A DNA stretch of 64,000 bases from Neisseria mucosa (GCF_003044445.1 NZ_POWX01000012.1:1-64000); one strand, 5' to 3'. Numbered from the stretch's first letter, positions 37,414 to 47,278 are shown. A program made the numbers and translations. The notes: a model not told the origin generated them from the letters alone.

Positions 37414-39720
37414 TCACTCTTTCGGTGCAGGCGGTTCAATCTGCTCTTTCCAACCGCATTCTTTTTGCGGGCAGACTTTTTCCACGCCCCAGCGTTTGGT
37501 GGTTTTGATGGTTAAAACCGGCCAATGGCAGTTCGGGCATTCTTCGGCGACGGGCGGATTCCAAGTGGCGTAGTTGCAGTCGGGATAGGTGCTGCAACTG
37601 TAAAACAGTTTGCCGTAGCGGGATTTGCGTTCGACGAGGTTGCCTTTTTTACATTGCGGGCATTGGACGCCGGTGTCTTTCGGTTTTTCCAGCGGCTCGA
37701 CGTGTTTGCATTTGGGGTAGTTGGCGCAGCCGATGAATTTGCTGCCGGTGCGGCTGTATTTGTACACCAGCCGTCCGCCGCATTTGGGGCACTCGCGCCC
37801 GTCGAGTTCGGCTTGTTCGGCTTCAGCTTTGGCGATGCGCTCGGCGGCTTCTTCGGCGGTTTCGTTGACGTTGCGGGTGTAGCTGCACTCTGGATAACCG
37901 GCGCAGGCAACGAAGCGGCCCATTTTGCCGAACTTGATTTGCAGTTTGTGTTCGCCGCATTTGGGGCAGGTTTCGTCGAGTTCCTGCGTGGTGAATTTGG
38001 CGCGTTCGATGCCCTCTTTTTCTTCCACTTGTTTGATGAACGGTTTCCAGAATTTGTCCATCACAGGAATCCAGCGGCGTTTGCCGTCGGCGATTTCGTC
38101 GAGCTGGTCTTCGAGTTTGGCGGTGAAGTGGTAATCGACGTACTGGGCGAAATGTTCGGTCAGGAATTTGTTGACGATGTCGCCTGTGTCGGTGGGCATG
38201 AAGCGTTTTTGCTCAAGGGTAACGTATTCGCGGTCTTTGAGCGTGGAGATGATGCTGGCGTAGGTCGAGGGGCGGCCGATGCCGTATTCTTCGAGAGCTT
38301 TAACCAGCGTGGCTTCGTTGTAACGCGGCGGCGGGGTGGTGAAGTGTTGCTCGCCGTAGAGTTTGTCCACGGGCAATTTGTCGCCTTCGCTCATTTCGGG
38401 CAGTTTTTTGCTGTCTTCGCCTTCTTCATCGTCGCTGCTTTCTTCGTAAACGCTGAGGAAGCCTGCGAAGGTTTGCACTTGTCCGGTTACGCGGAATACG
38501 CCTTTACCGACGGTAATATCGACGGTGGTTTGGTCGAATTTGGCGGGCGTCATCTGACAGGCGACGGTGCGCTGCCAAATCATTTGATAGAGTTTGAACT
38601 GGTCTGCGCTCAGGAAGGGTTTGACACTTTCGGGCGTGCGGTACACGGAAGTCGGACGGATGGCTTCGTGCGCTTCTTGGGCGTTTTTGGATTTGGTTTT
38701 GTATTGTTTGGCGGCACTCGGCAGATATTCTTTGCCGATTTTGTTTTCGATGTAATGGCGGATTTCGGTTAATGCTTCATCTGCCAAATTCACGCTGTCG
38801 GTACGCATATAGGTAATCAAACCGATGGCACCCTGCCCTACGTCTATACCTTCGTAAAGCTGCTGGGCGGTACGCATGGTGCGGTCGGTAGTGAAGCCGA
38901 GTTTGCGCACGGCATCCTGCTGCATGGTTGATGTCGTAAACGGCGCGGCGGGATTGCGGCTGCGCTTTTTCTTTTCGATGGCGGTAACGACGGCCTCTTT
39001 GCCTTCGAGTTCTTTCAACACATCGGCTTGCGCGGCTTCGTTCGGCAGGTCGAATTGTTCGAGTTTCGCGCCGTTGTATTGGACGAGTTTGGCGGTAAAC
39101 TTGCTGCGGCCTTTGTGGCTGTCGAGATGCACCGTCCAATATTCCTGCGCTTCAAACGCGCGGATTTCGTTTTCGCGTTCGCAAATCAGACGCAGGGCAG
39201 GACTTTGCACACGGCCTGCACTCAAACCGCGGCGGATTTTTTTCCACAGCAACGGCGAGAGGTTGAAACCGACCAGATAGTCCAAAGCTCGGCGGGCTTG
39301 TTGCGCATCGACCAAGTCCATTTCGATTTCGCGCGGGTTGGCGACGGCATCGAGCACGGCGTTTTTGGTGATTTCGTGGAACACGACACGCTGCGGCTTG
39401 ATGTTTTTCAGGCCGCGTTTGGATTTGAGGATTTCAAAAAGATGCCAGGAAATCGCTTCGCCTTCCCTATCCGGGTCGGTTGCGAGGTAGATGTTTTCGG
39501 CTTCTTTGGCTCCCGCGACAATCGCATCGACGTGTTTGGCGTTGCGTTTGATCAGCTCGTATTTCATGGCGAAGTCGTGTTCGGGATCGACGGCACCGTT
39601 TTTGGGGACGAGGTCGCGGACGTGGCCGTAGGAGGCCAGAATTTCGAAATCGCCGCCAAGGTATTTTTTCAGGGTTTTGGCTTTGGACGGTGATTCGACG
39701 ATTAAGAGGTTTTTCGCCAT
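37414..39720 (-). CDS. topA: DNA topoisomerase I
   Basis: Type IA enzyme that relaxes negative supercoils. 768 residues from the ATG at 39720 (MAKNLLIVESPSKAKTLKKY); the open frame reaches 39786 but this is the conserved start. N-terminal Toprim domain with the DPDREGEAI metal motif. Active-site Tyr at about 304 in LITYMRTDS. The C-terminus has four Cys4 zinc-ribbon repeats (CPKCGEHKL, CPKCGGRL, CPQCKKGNL, CPNCHWP). Downstream of smg and dprA. Confidence 0.97.
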   Translation of the reverse strand: MAKNLLIVESPSKAKTLKKYLGGDFEILASYGHVRDLVPKNGAVDPEHDFAMKYELIKRNAKHVDAIVAGAKEAENIYLATDPDREGEAISWHLFEILKSKRGLKNIKPQRVVFHEITKNAVLDAVANPREIEMDLVDAQQARRALDYLVGFNLSPLLWKKIRRGLSAGRVQSPALRLICERENEIRAFEAQEYWTVHLDSHKGRSKFTAKLVQYNGAKLEQFDLPNEAAQADVLKELEGKEAVVTAIEKKKRSRNPAAPFTTSTMQQDAVRKLGFTTDRTMRTAQQLYEGIDVGQGAIGLITYMRTDSVNLADEALTEIRHYIENKIGKEYLPSAAKQYKTKSKNAQEAHEAIRPTSVYRTPESVKPFLSADQFKLYQMIWQRTVACQMTPAKFDQTTVDITVGKGVFRVTGQVQTFAGFLSVYEESSDDEEGEDSKKLPEMSEGDKLPVDKLYGEQHFTTPPPRYNEATLVKALEEYGIGRPSTYASIISTLKDREYVTLEQKRFMPTDTGDIVNKFLTEHFAQYVDYHFTAKLEDQLDEIADGKRRWIPVMDKFWKPFIKQVEEKEGIERAKFTTQELDETCPKCGEHKLQIKFGKMGRFVACAGYPECSYTRNVNETAEEAAERIAKAEAEQAELDGRECPKCGGRLVYKYSRTGSKFIGCANYPKCKHVEPLEKPKDTGVQCPQCKKGNLVERKSRYGKLFYSCSTYPDCNYATWNPPVAEECPNCHWPVLTIKTTKRWGVEKVCPQKECGWKEQIEPPAPKE

Positions 39721-39751
39721 TGTTTGTTCTCTTTTAATGTATTGGATGATG

Positions 39752-39801
39752 CGTTTCAGACGACCTTTCTGAACAAGCTGCGTCAAAAGGTCGTCTGAAA
39801 A
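39752..39801. repeat. Outward-facing DUS pair between smg and topA
   Basis: TTTCAGACGACCTTT is followed by AAAAGGTCGTCTGAAAA, the reverse of the terminator arrangement. It should not stop transcription from smg into topA. Confidence 0.6.
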
Positions 39802-39804
39802 GGT

Positions 39805-40260
39805 TTAATGCATGGTTGCTTTGCCGTTGAGCGCGCCCATCAGGTCGTCGCCGATTAAGACGGGCAATTCGCTTTTGTGCGCCCACAACAAGAGCAACAC
39901 CAGCACTTTCGCCGTATCGAGCGTGATTTCTTCGGGCGGGATGTGCATCAGGGCGTGGATGACGATTTCGCGCTGCTCGTAAGTGATGGCGCGTTCGGCA
40001 ACCAGATACTGCATCAGCCCCATGACTTCCTGCGGCAGGTTTTCCACTTCCTCGTTGCAATACACGCGCAGGGCATGGCTGTCAAACGGCGCAGCGGCGA
40101 ATTCGGACGTGTTGAACAACACTTCCATCATCATCAGCGTATTGCCGATTTCCGTTACGTCAAAACCCGCATCTTCCAACAGGCGGCCCAAATCCTCCGG
40201 CGGCGGGCAATTGTCGAAATCTTGGAAGTGTTCGATGAGATAGGCGATGACTTCTGTCAT
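39805..40260 (-). CDS. smg: Smg family protein (DUF494)
   Basis: 151-residue acidic cytoplasmic protein starting MTEVIAYLIEHFQDFDNCPP. The Smg/DUF494 family is usually found next to dprA and topA in proteobacteria, as here: 26 bases after dprA, upstream of topA. Mostly helical. Biochemical function is not established to my knowledge. Genetic context suggests a tie to DNA processing, but this is inference. Confidence 0.88.
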   Translation of the reverse strand: MTEVIAYLIEHFQDFDNCPPPEDLGRLLEDAGFDVTEIGNTLMMMEVLFNTSEFAAAPFDSHALRVYCNEEVENLPQEVMGLMQYLVAERAITYEQREIVIHALMHIPPEEITLDTAKVLVLLLLWAHKSELPVLIGDDLMGALNGKATMH

Positions 40261-40286
40261 GCTGGTTCCTTAATGAATGAATCGAA

Positions 40287-41507
40287 TTATGCTTTTATGC
40301 GCTGATAGCGTCCGCCCGGCAAGGCGGCGACGATGCCGTCGAGTTCGTATTCCAGCAGTCGGGCGTAAACGTCTGCCGCCGCCCATGCGGTTTGCTGCGC
40401 CAATATATCGGGATGGACGGGGTCGTAACCCATCGCGTTCAGCAACTCGTCTTCTGACGTCGGTGCGGCAACCGTATTGGCTTGCGCCGGCTGTTTTTGG
40501 ACATGAAGGTCGTCTGAAAACGGCAAAACAGGTTCAGACGACGTCTCTTTAACGGCAGTGCGTTTTTCCGTTTTTTTGTTTTTCTTATTTATAGAATATG
40601 ATGGAACTGCCGCATTTTGCAATAGTCCCGGACATTCGTGAAGGATGTCGTCCAAACATTCCACCAGTTTTGCCCCGTCTTTAATCAGTTTGTGACAGCC
40701 TTTGCTGTGCGGATTATCTATCGAACCGGGTACCGCCATCACCTCCCGCCCCATCTCCGCCGCCAGCTTGGCGGTAATCAGCGAACCAGATTCCAACGCG
40801 GCTTCGACCACCAGCGTAACCTGCGACAACGCGGCAATCAGGCGGTTGCGGCGCGGGAAGTTGCCCGCAAACGGCCGCGTATCCAACGGAAACTCGCTGA
40901 CAATCAATCCTTTTTCCGCGATTTCATAGGCAAGGTTTTTATTGGACGGCGGGTAAATGCGGTCTATGCCCGTTCCCCAGACGGCGATGGTGCCGCCGCC
41001 TGCCTGCAACGCGCCTTGATGGGCGGCGGTGTCGATACCCGAAGCCATGCCCGACACAATGGGAATATCCTGTTCACTCAACGCCCTGCCGAAATCTTTG
41101 GCAATCCGCATCGCCTGCGGCGTGGCATGGCGGCTGCCGACAATGGCGGCGGAAGGTTTGTGCAGCAGTTGCACGTTGCCGCGCAAGAACAAAACCGGCG
41201 GCGCGGTAATGCCCTGCGTCAACATTTCAGGAAAATCTCCGTCTTGCAGCAGCAACAAACGGCAGCCGTCCTGCGTTTCCCATTGCAACGCCGCTTCCGC
41301 AGCCTTTTGCGCCAACGCCCGTTTTTCCGCTTTGCGCCAAGATTCGGCTGCTTGCTTGTGGCGCACTATCGCGGCGATTTGCTCCGCCGGAGCATCCAGC
41401 GCGGCTTTCGCGCTGCCGAAACGTTGCAGCAGGAGCAAGAAACCCTCTGCGCCGACATAAGGCATAAACGCCAGTTGCAGCCAGGCAAGGCGGTCGTTTT
41501 CCGTCAT
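40287..41507 (-). CDS. dprA: DNA processing protein DprA
   Basis: Loads RecA onto incoming single-stranded DNA in natural transformation. 406 residues: N-terminal SAM-like part (about 1-80), then the Rossmann-fold DprA core with AIVGSRHATPQAMRIAKDFG, GMASGIDTAAHQGAL and GGGTIAVWGTGIDRIYP, and a C-terminal winged-helix domain at about 350-400. The linker around 310-345 is poorly conserved and contains two DUS-type words (40507-40519, and a variant near 40530), translated as SSEPVLPFSDDL. It is the first gene of the dprA-smg-topA run and the clearest competence gene here. Confidence 0.95.
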   Translation of the reverse strand: MTENDRLAWLQLAFMPYVGAEGFLLLLQRFGSAKAALDAPAEQIAAIVRHKQAAESWRKAEKRALAQKAAEAALQWETQDGCRLLLLQDGDFPEMLTQGITAPPVLFLRGNVQLLHKPSAAIVGSRHATPQAMRIAKDFGRALSEQDIPIVSGMASGIDTAAHQGALQAGGGTIAVWGTGIDRIYPPSNKNLAYEIAEKGLIVSEFPLDTRPFAGNFPRRNRLIAALSQVTLVVEAALESGSLITAKLAAEMGREVMAVPGSIDNPHSKGCHKLIKDGAKLVECLDDILHECPGLLQNAAVPSYSINKKNKKTEKRTAVKETSSEPVLPFSDDLHVQKQPAQANTVAAPTSEDELLNAMGYDPVHPDILAQQTAWAAADVYARLLEYELDGIVAALPGGRYQRIKA

Positions 41508-41884
41508 GAATTGTGTCCCCTTGTTGTTTTCAGACGACCTTTGTTCGGGAGGTCGTCTGAAAGCGGATAAATGTCAGTATTTAAAGATACAGCCGGCGAA
41601 CTTTAAACCGATACAGCGTTCCCGTGCCAGCTTCCGGTTTCGTGTCCGCTCACCGTTATGAGAATGCTGCCGAACAGCCGACAGCCCGTTAGTAACTTTT
41701 GTAATATTTTTATATTCTACACGATACGGCAGAAATATCCGTTATTTGGATGCTTGCCGCACCTTACGTCAAAAATGAGTCGGCTATACGGCAAAAGCGA
41801 ACAGATTAATGGCAAACAAGGTCGTCTGAAAACATACCGCGGCGTGCCGTATGCTTTCAGACGACCTTTTATCCTACTGCCGCC
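41508..41884. other. Intergenic region dprA / ntrX
   Basis: 377 bases without a gene. DUS pair facing outward at 41528-41562, then about 240 bases of unassigned sequence, then the ntrX terminator. ACTTTAAACCGATACAGCG at about 41599 faintly resembles the inner part of a CREE end but is too weak to call. Confidence 0.45.
41818..41870 (-). terminator. DUS inverted-repeat terminator of ntrX
   Basis: AAGGTCGTCTGAAAAC and its complement with a GC-rich loop, 14 bases past the ntrX stop. Confidence 0.75.
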
Positions 41885-43168
41885 CTACTCTTCTGCTTTT
41901 TCCGCTGTGCTGCGGCGGGAAACGCTGATGCCTAATTGTTTGAGTTTGCGGTAGAGGTGCGTGCGCTCCAAGCCGACTTTTTGGGCGACGCGGCTCATGT
42001 TTTGCCCCTCTTGGGCAATGTGGTATTCGAAATAGCGGCGTTCCAATTCTTCACGCAGTTCGCGCAAAGGCATATTGAAGTTGAAACCGCCGACGATTTC
42101 GGTAGCGACTGTCGCCCGTTTTTGCCCCAATGCGGCAACGACCGCCTGCTCGTGGACTTCTTGTCCGTCCGCTTCCAGCATCAGGTTTTTCACGACGCTG
42201 CGGAGCTGGTCGAAATTGCCCGGCCAGTTGTATTGGCACAGGACGGTCAGTGAGCCGTTGCTGAATTTGACGGGCTGGATTTTTTCGCTGTCCGCCAATT
42301 CGGTCATAACTTGGTTGACCAAGAAGGCGATGTCTTCGGATTGGCTGCGCAACGGCGGGATGCTGATGACGTTGCCGGAAAGCAGTTCGGACAACTTGGC
42401 ATCGGCTATGGCGTCTGCCGGGCTTTCATCGGCGGCATGGCTGCCGGCGACGATGACGCGCACGTTGTAACGGTCTGCCTTGCCGAGGATGAAACTGATG
42501 CCGTTTTGGATGTTTTTGCTGTACTGCGCGGCATCACCGAGATAGAGCGTGCCGCCCGATGCTTTTTGCAGCAGTTCCAAAGGCGCATCGGCAATGAGTT
42601 CGACGCGGCTGAGTCCGACCCAAGGCGTGCCGCTTTTGTGGAAATAGCGGGCAACGATTTCAAACGGCGAACCGGTTTCGCCGCTGAGCAGCACGGGGCC
42701 GCTTTTTTTCACGGCAGGCTCAAGTTGTTGCTTGAATTCTTGAATGGCGGGGCTGTTGCCGAGTTTATCGAAGGACAAGCCCGCCGCCATCTGCATTTCG
42801 CCGTGTTTGAGGGCGCGGTCGACGGTAGAGAGCAGCTTTTGCAGGGCAATCGGTTTTTCCAGAAAGTCGAGCGCGCCGATTTTGGTGGCTTCGACGGCGG
42901 TGTCGATGCTGGCGTGTCCGCTCATCATCACCACGGGCATGTTGAGCTGTCCGTTTTTCGCCCACTCTTTGAGCAGGGTAATCCCGTCGCAGTCGGGCAT
43001 CCAGATGTCCAACAACACCATGGCGGGACGGGTCTGGTGGCGCAGTTGGCGCGCCTCTTCGGCGTTCTCCGCCAAAGCCACGGAATAACCTTCGTCTTGG
43101 AGGATTTCCGAGAGCAAGTCACGGATACCTACTTCGTCATCTACAATTAAAATATCACTGCTACGCAT
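41885..43168 (-). CDS. ntrX: Response regulator NtrX with degenerate AAA+ domain
   Basis: 427 residues. Receiver domain 1-120 with phospho-acceptor D54 (VLLDIWMPD) and K105 (FLEKP). The central domain is homologous to sigma-54 activators but its Walker A is GETGSPFE (163-170), without the GxxGxGK lysine. No GAFTGA loop is present. WPGNFDQLRSVVKNL remains of the WPGNVRELRN motif. The C-terminal Fis-type helix-turn-helix is intact (MSRVAQKVGLERTHLYRKLK). It therefore probably acts as a DNA binder without ATPase activity and does not activate sigma-54. It overlaps ntrY by eight bases. Confidence 0.92.
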   Translation of the reverse strand: MRSSDILIVDDEVGIRDLLSEILQDEGYSVALAENAEEARQLRHQTRPAMVLLDIWMPDCDGITLLKEWAKNGQLNMPVVMMSGHASIDTAVEATKIGALDFLEKPIALQKLLSTVDRALKHGEMQMAAGLSFDKLGNSPAIQEFKQQLEPAVKKSGPVLLSGETGSPFEIVARYFHKSGTPWVGLSRVELIADAPLELLQKASGGTLYLGDAAQYSKNIQNGISFILGKADRYNVRVIVAGSHAADESPADAIADAKLSELLSGNVISIPPLRSQSEDIAFLVNQVMTELADSEKIQPVKFSNGSLTVLCQYNWPGNFDQLRSVVKNLMLEADGQEVHEQAVVAALGQKRATVATEIVGGFNFNMPLRELREELERRYFEYHIAQEGQNMSRVAQKVGLERTHLYRKLKQLGISVSRRSTAEKAEE

Positions 43169-45284
43169 AAGTTTCTACCAATCGGGGTAAGGCTATTTTC
43201 ACACACGCGCCGCCTTCGTTCTGATTGCTCAGGCTGATGCGGCCGCCGTGCTCTTCGATAATTTTCTTCACAACGGGCAATCCCAGACCCGTACCTGTCG
43301 GCTTGTCGGTAACATACGGCTCGAAAGCATTATGCAGCATTTCCTTGCTGAAACCTTTGCCGTTGTTACAAACGGTCAATAAAACCTGTCCGTCGTTATC
43401 TTCACCGACGCTGACATTCACTTGCGGAACTTCTGCCTCTTCCGCCGCCTCTGCCGCGTTTTTGAAAATATTGTGCAACACCTGCCGCATGGCGGTGGTA
43501 TCGGCGGAAATCGGCTGCGGTTTGTCGGACAAGTTCGGAACAAAGCGGCACGCCCCGCCTTCGTATAGCAGCAACACTTCTTCAACCAAGCGGTTCAAAT
43601 CGTGTTTTTCAAAATTCAGCGACGGGGCGCGGGCGTAATTGCGGAAGGCTTCGACCATTTCTTTCAATGCCGCCACCTGTTTGACGATGGTGTCGGTCGA
43701 ACGGCTGAGGATTTGGGCGTGTTGTTCGTCCAATTTATCATGCAATTTCCATGCCAATCTCTCGGCGGAAAGTTGGATAGGCGTGAGCGGATTGCGGATT
43801 TCATGCGCCAACCGTTTCGCCACTTCGCCCCAAGCGGCTTCTTTTTGGGCGCGGATGAGGACGGTGATGTCGTCAATCACCATCACCACGCCGTTGTCGT
43901 TGTCGTCGGGCAGGATGGTGGCTTTACCCAAGAGAATCCGCGCGTCGTCGGGGGCGGCGTATTCGACTTGGACGGGCTTGGCGGCATTGGCGGTTTCTTC
44001 AATGGCGGCAAACACTTCGGCAAGCAGGGTCTGCTGCGGCGATTGTCCGCGCCAGTCATGCCAGTTACTGCCCCAAAGCGGCACCAATTCAATGCCCAAA
44101 ATCCGTTCGGCGGCTTTGTTGAAGGTTTTCAGACGACCTTCGGCATCTAAGGTAATCACGCCCGTGGTCAAACTTTCCAACACGCATTCGAGATAGTGGC
44201 GCGCCGCTTCTTCGCGCAGGCGGTTGTTCTCGTCGGCTTCTTTGGCGATGGCAAGCTGTTCGGTCATGTGGTTGAACAACTGGGTCAACCTGCCGAATTC
44301 GTCGTTGCGGAACACGGGGCGTTTCTGGCTGAAATCGCCCTGCGCCACCGCCCTTGCGCCTTCTGCCAACGACAATACCGGTTCGACGAAACGACGGGCG
44401 AAATACAGCGCCATTACCAAGGCAAGGAAAATCGCCAACAGCGCGGCAACCAGCAAAGTCGCCAAGAAGAAGGTTTGCAGGCCTTGTTTGGTATAACTCA
44501 ATTCGGCGTATTTCGCCCGCGCCGCTTCAATCAGCGTCGCATCTTGCGCCACATCCTGCGGGATGGGCTGACGGAAAAACAAGGCGTAATCGCGTCCGTT
44601 GTGCGCGCCGATCAACATCCAGCCTTGCGCGTACAAGACATTTTCTATGTTTTCCAAACTGCGTATCGAGCCGGTCTGCTCCAGCTTCTCCCATCCTTCT
44701 TTGTCGAGTTCGGGTTGGTTTAGTTTCAGCGGATTGACACTTTTCTCGGTTTTGTGGGTTTTGACATCATAGAGCGAAAGCTGGGTAAAGCCGCCCGATT
44801 TGGCGGCATTTTTCAGCGCCTTGCCCAAATCGCCGTCCACAGACGCGGTGCTGATCAGGTCGATTTGCACCGGCGTAGCATTACTGACTGCGTTGTCCAC
44901 TGCCAGATTCAGCGCGGATTTGCTCAAGTTCAGGCTGCGTTCGAGGGCTTCGTGGGTATCGTTGCCGAACCACGAATTAATCGTGCCGTTGATGAACTGC
45001 GCGGAAATGCCGAACAGAAACACGCCCGGCAATACCGCCACCAGCGTAAACATCCCCGACAGCCGCCGCGCAATCTGCGAACCGAACACGCCCTTGCTTT
45101 TGTCGCGCATAAGGAGCAGGACGTAGCGCGTCAAAACCGATGCCAACACCAGCATCAGCAGCGCACACAGGGCGATAATCCACCAGAAATATTCCGCCAG
45201 CGGGCTGGTGCTGCCCGTTGCAATGGTCAGTCCGTAGAGCAGTCCCACCGCCGCCAACACGGCAATCAGGAGAAAGCGGCGCAT
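43161..45284 (-). CDS. ntrY: Sensor histidine kinase NtrY
   Basis: 707 residues. Several N-terminal membrane helices (about 5-100), a periplasmic part, a second membrane segment near 290, then a HAMP linker (RFVEPVLSLAEGARAVAQGD), a PAS domain with a DUS-coded word (EGRLKTF), HisKA with LAHEIRNPLTPIQLSAERL, and an HATPase domain (NIFKNAAEAAEEA, GTGLGLPVVKKI). The phospho-acceptor His is in the LAHEIRNP motif. Partner of NtrX. From memory, NtrYX controls respiratory genes in gonococci. It follows the DUF4390 gene by three bases. Confidence 0.95.
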   Translation of the reverse strand: MRRFLLIAVLAAVGLLYGLTIATGSTSPLAEYFWWIIALCALLMLVLASVLTRYVLLLMRDKSKGVFGSQIARRLSGMFTLVAVLPGVFLFGISAQFINGTINSWFGNDTHEALERSLNLSKSALNLAVDNAVSNATPVQIDLISTASVDGDLGKALKNAAKSGGFTQLSLYDVKTHKTEKSVNPLKLNQPELDKEGWEKLEQTGSIRSLENIENVLYAQGWMLIGAHNGRDYALFFRQPIPQDVAQDATLIEAARAKYAELSYTKQGLQTFFLATLLVAALLAIFLALVMALYFARRFVEPVLSLAEGARAVAQGDFSQKRPVFRNDEFGRLTQLFNHMTEQLAIAKEADENNRLREEAARHYLECVLESLTTGVITLDAEGRLKTFNKAAERILGIELVPLWGSNWHDWRGQSPQQTLLAEVFAAIEETANAAKPVQVEYAAPDDARILLGKATILPDDNDNGVVMVIDDITVLIRAQKEAAWGEVAKRLAHEIRNPLTPIQLSAERLAWKLHDKLDEQHAQILSRSTDTIVKQVAALKEMVEAFRNYARAPSLNFEKHDLNRLVEEVLLLYEGGACRFVPNLSDKPQPISADTTAMRQVLHNIFKNAAEAAEEAEVPQVNVSVGEDNDGQVLLTVCNNGKGFSKEMLHNAFEPYVTDKPTGTGLGLPVVKKIIEEHGGRISLSNQNEGGACVKIALPRLVETYA

Positions 45285-45287
45285 GGT

Positions 45288-45881
45288 TTACTCCTGAGAG
45301 ATGGTCAGAGACTTCCAGCCGGAATCCAAGTGCCAGTTTTTAGAAGTCAATGCGTTGATTTGGAAGGGTTTGGGCAGCTTCGCCGTCGAGAGCAGCAGGC
45401 GGATTTCGGCTTGCGTATCTTTCGCTGCAACGCCGCTTAACGCGCCTTTGGACAGCACTTTCCAGTTGGCGACCGCCCCTACGCCGCGCAAGGCGGTATC
45501 GAGCGTGTCGTATTCGGTGGAAAACGTGCCGACGGTTATACGGTAGCGGTTGGTCAGCGGATGGAAGGAAAGTTTGTAGTGGATGGTGTTGTCGCTGTTG
45601 AGCAGCTGGTCAAACTTGAAGCGGTAAGACGGCATGGAAGGCGCAGAAAGCTGCCAGCTCAAAGTGAAATTCAACGGCACGCCCTGCCGGAGTGCCTGTT
45701 TGAGCTGGTCGGGCAAATCGGTGCGGAAACGGCTGCTGACGGAAAGCTGTCCGGTCTCGGTCAGTTTCGCCTCGGAGCGGGTCACGCTGATGCCCTCCGC
45801 CGCCGCATTCAGCGACAGGGCGAGCAACAGCGTTCCAAACAGCCGTTTACTGCTTTTTGATAAGCGCGTAATAAAAGCCAT
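45288..45881 (-). CDS. DUF4390 protein, exported
   Basis: 197 residues from the ATG at 45881 (MAFITRLSKSSKRLFGTLLL), with a signal peptide ending near ALSLNAAAEG. Mature domain is beta-rich (LSVSSRFRTDLPDQLKQALR, FHPLTNRYRIT), matching the DUF4390 family found next to ntrY in beta-proteobacteria. Its start overlaps the end of rsmB by 35 bases and its stop lies three bases before ntrY, so it is part of an rsmB - DUF4390 - ntrY - ntrX operon. Function unknown; perhaps a periplasmic partner of the NtrY sensor. Confidence 0.85.
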   Translation of the reverse strand: MAFITRLSKSSKRLFGTLLLALSLNAAAEGISVTRSEAKLTETGQLSVSSRFRTDLPDQLKQALRQGVPLNFTLSWQLSAPSMPSYRFKFDQLLNSDNTIHYKLSFHPLTNRYRITVGTFSTEYDTLDTALRGVGAVANWKVLSKGALSGVAAKDTQAEIRLLLSTAKLPKPFQINALTSKNWHLDSGWKSLTISQE

Positions 45882-47106
45882 CTTGATGTTTGTTCGGTAA
45901 AAGCACACGCGATTCGATCAGCTCGGCATCGGCGTGGCGGTTGAGGAATTTTTGCAACTGAACGTCGTTTTCTTCGACGAACACCGAGCAGGTGGCAAGC
46001 AGCATTCTGCCGTTTTTCGTCAGGGTTTGCCAAAGCGCGTCCAGCAATGCCTCCTGCTGACGGGCGGTTTTGGCGGCATCGGTCGGACGGCGCAGCCATT
46101 TCACGTCGGGATTGCGCCGCGCCACACCCGAGGCGGTACACGGCACGTCGGCAAGGATGGCGTCGAAAGGCTTTCCATCATACCACGCCGCCAAGTCCTG
46201 CGCATCGGCGCAAGCCAGAGCGGTCGTCTGAAACCCCAAACGGTCGAGATTGTCCTTCACCCTTTTCAGACGACCTTCGTCTATATCCAAAGCGGTAACA
46301 TGACAATCCGCCAGTTCCAACATATGCCCCGTCTTCCCGCCCGGCGCGGCACACGCGTCCAAAATTCGCTCACCGTCTTTAGGGTTTAACAGATACGCCG
46401 CCTGCTGCGCGCCGAAATCCTGCACCGACACCAGCCCTTCGGCAAAACCAGCCAGGCGGTTCACCGGCACGGCTTCTTCCAGCGTTACCGCATATTCGTC
46501 CAACGCCTTGGCCGCAATCCCTTCCGCCGCCAGCTTTTCCAAATACGATTCGGCATTGCCGTGGCGTCGGTTGACCCGCAGCGTCATCGGAGGATGCGAT
46601 TGCAGCGCAGTGGTGATGTTGTGCCAATGTTTCGGATAATGGTTTTTCAGGTATGCCACCCACCACAGCGGCAGGTTGTGCTTCGCCACATCGTCTTTTT
46701 TGCACGAAGCCGCGAGCTTGTCGCGTTCGCGCAAAAAACGCCGCAAAATCGCGTTGGCAAACGAACGGTACTGCCCGCGCCCGATTTTCGCGATACTCTC
46801 GACCGCCTCGTTGACCACGGCATGAGGCGCGTTGCGCGTGTAATGCAGTTGGTACATCGCCGCCAAAAGCAGGCTTTCAAGCTGCGGATTGTCAATCGGC
46901 TTTTTCAGCATCTGCGCGAGCATATGTTTCAAGCTGCCCAAATAACGCTGGCAGCCGTAGGCAATATCCTGCAACGCGCCGTTTTCCTGCGCCGTCAGCT
47001 CGGGATGCGCCGCGCGGATTTGCGCCAACACATCCTGAAGGTTACGCCCTTCGGCGACTGCCGCAATGCTGTCGGCGGCGAGTTTTTGGGCGAGGGACAT
47101 ACTCAT
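45847..47106 (-). CDS. rsmB: 16S rRNA (cytosine-967-C5)-methyltransferase RsmB
   Basis: 419 residues: N-terminal NusB-like RNA-binding domain (1-140) and SAM-dependent methyltransferase domain with LDACAAPGGKTGHMLEL, DVPCTASGVARRNPDVKW and a second Cys in LLATCSVFVEEND. Two paired DUS copies inside the coding sequence (about 46216-46276) encode EGRLKR and FQTTA. A second Met at codon 3 is an alternative start. First gene of the ntrYX operon. Confidence 0.95.
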   Translation of the reverse strand: MSMSLAQKLAADSIAAVAEGRNLQDVLAQIRAAHPELTAQENGALQDIAYGCQRYLGSLKHMLAQMLKKPIDNPQLESLLLAAMYQLHYTRNAPHAVVNEAVESIAKIGRGQYRSFANAILRRFLRERDKLAASCKKDDVAKHNLPLWWVAYLKNHYPKHWHNITTALQSHPPMTLRVNRRHGNAESYLEKLAAEGIAAKALDEYAVTLEEAVPVNRLAGFAEGLVSVQDFGAQQAAYLLNPKDGERILDACAAPGGKTGHMLELADCHVTALDIDEGRLKRVKDNLDRLGFQTTALACADAQDLAAWYDGKPFDAILADVPCTASGVARRNPDVKWLRRPTDAAKTARQQEALLDALWQTLTKNGRMLLATCSVFVEENDVQLQKFLNRHADAELIESRVLLPNKHQDGFYYALIKKQ

Positions 47107-47278
47107 AAATTCAATTCCTTAAATACCTGCTGTGGTTCGATTTGTTCGTTAAAAATGTAAACGCCGCACAAGCGGTTCGGGCGGTGTTCGGGGCAAGATT
47201 CAAATTGTGTTAATCCGATTGCCCGCTCATGACAATATCCATATAGTCCGTTCTTTTCAACACACATAAGGATTCATC

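Noticed and set aside
41599..41621. ACTTTAAACCGATACAGCG as remnant of a CREE end
   Set aside because: Resembles the inner part of a CREE arm, but the TATAGTGGATTAA end and the second arm are missing.
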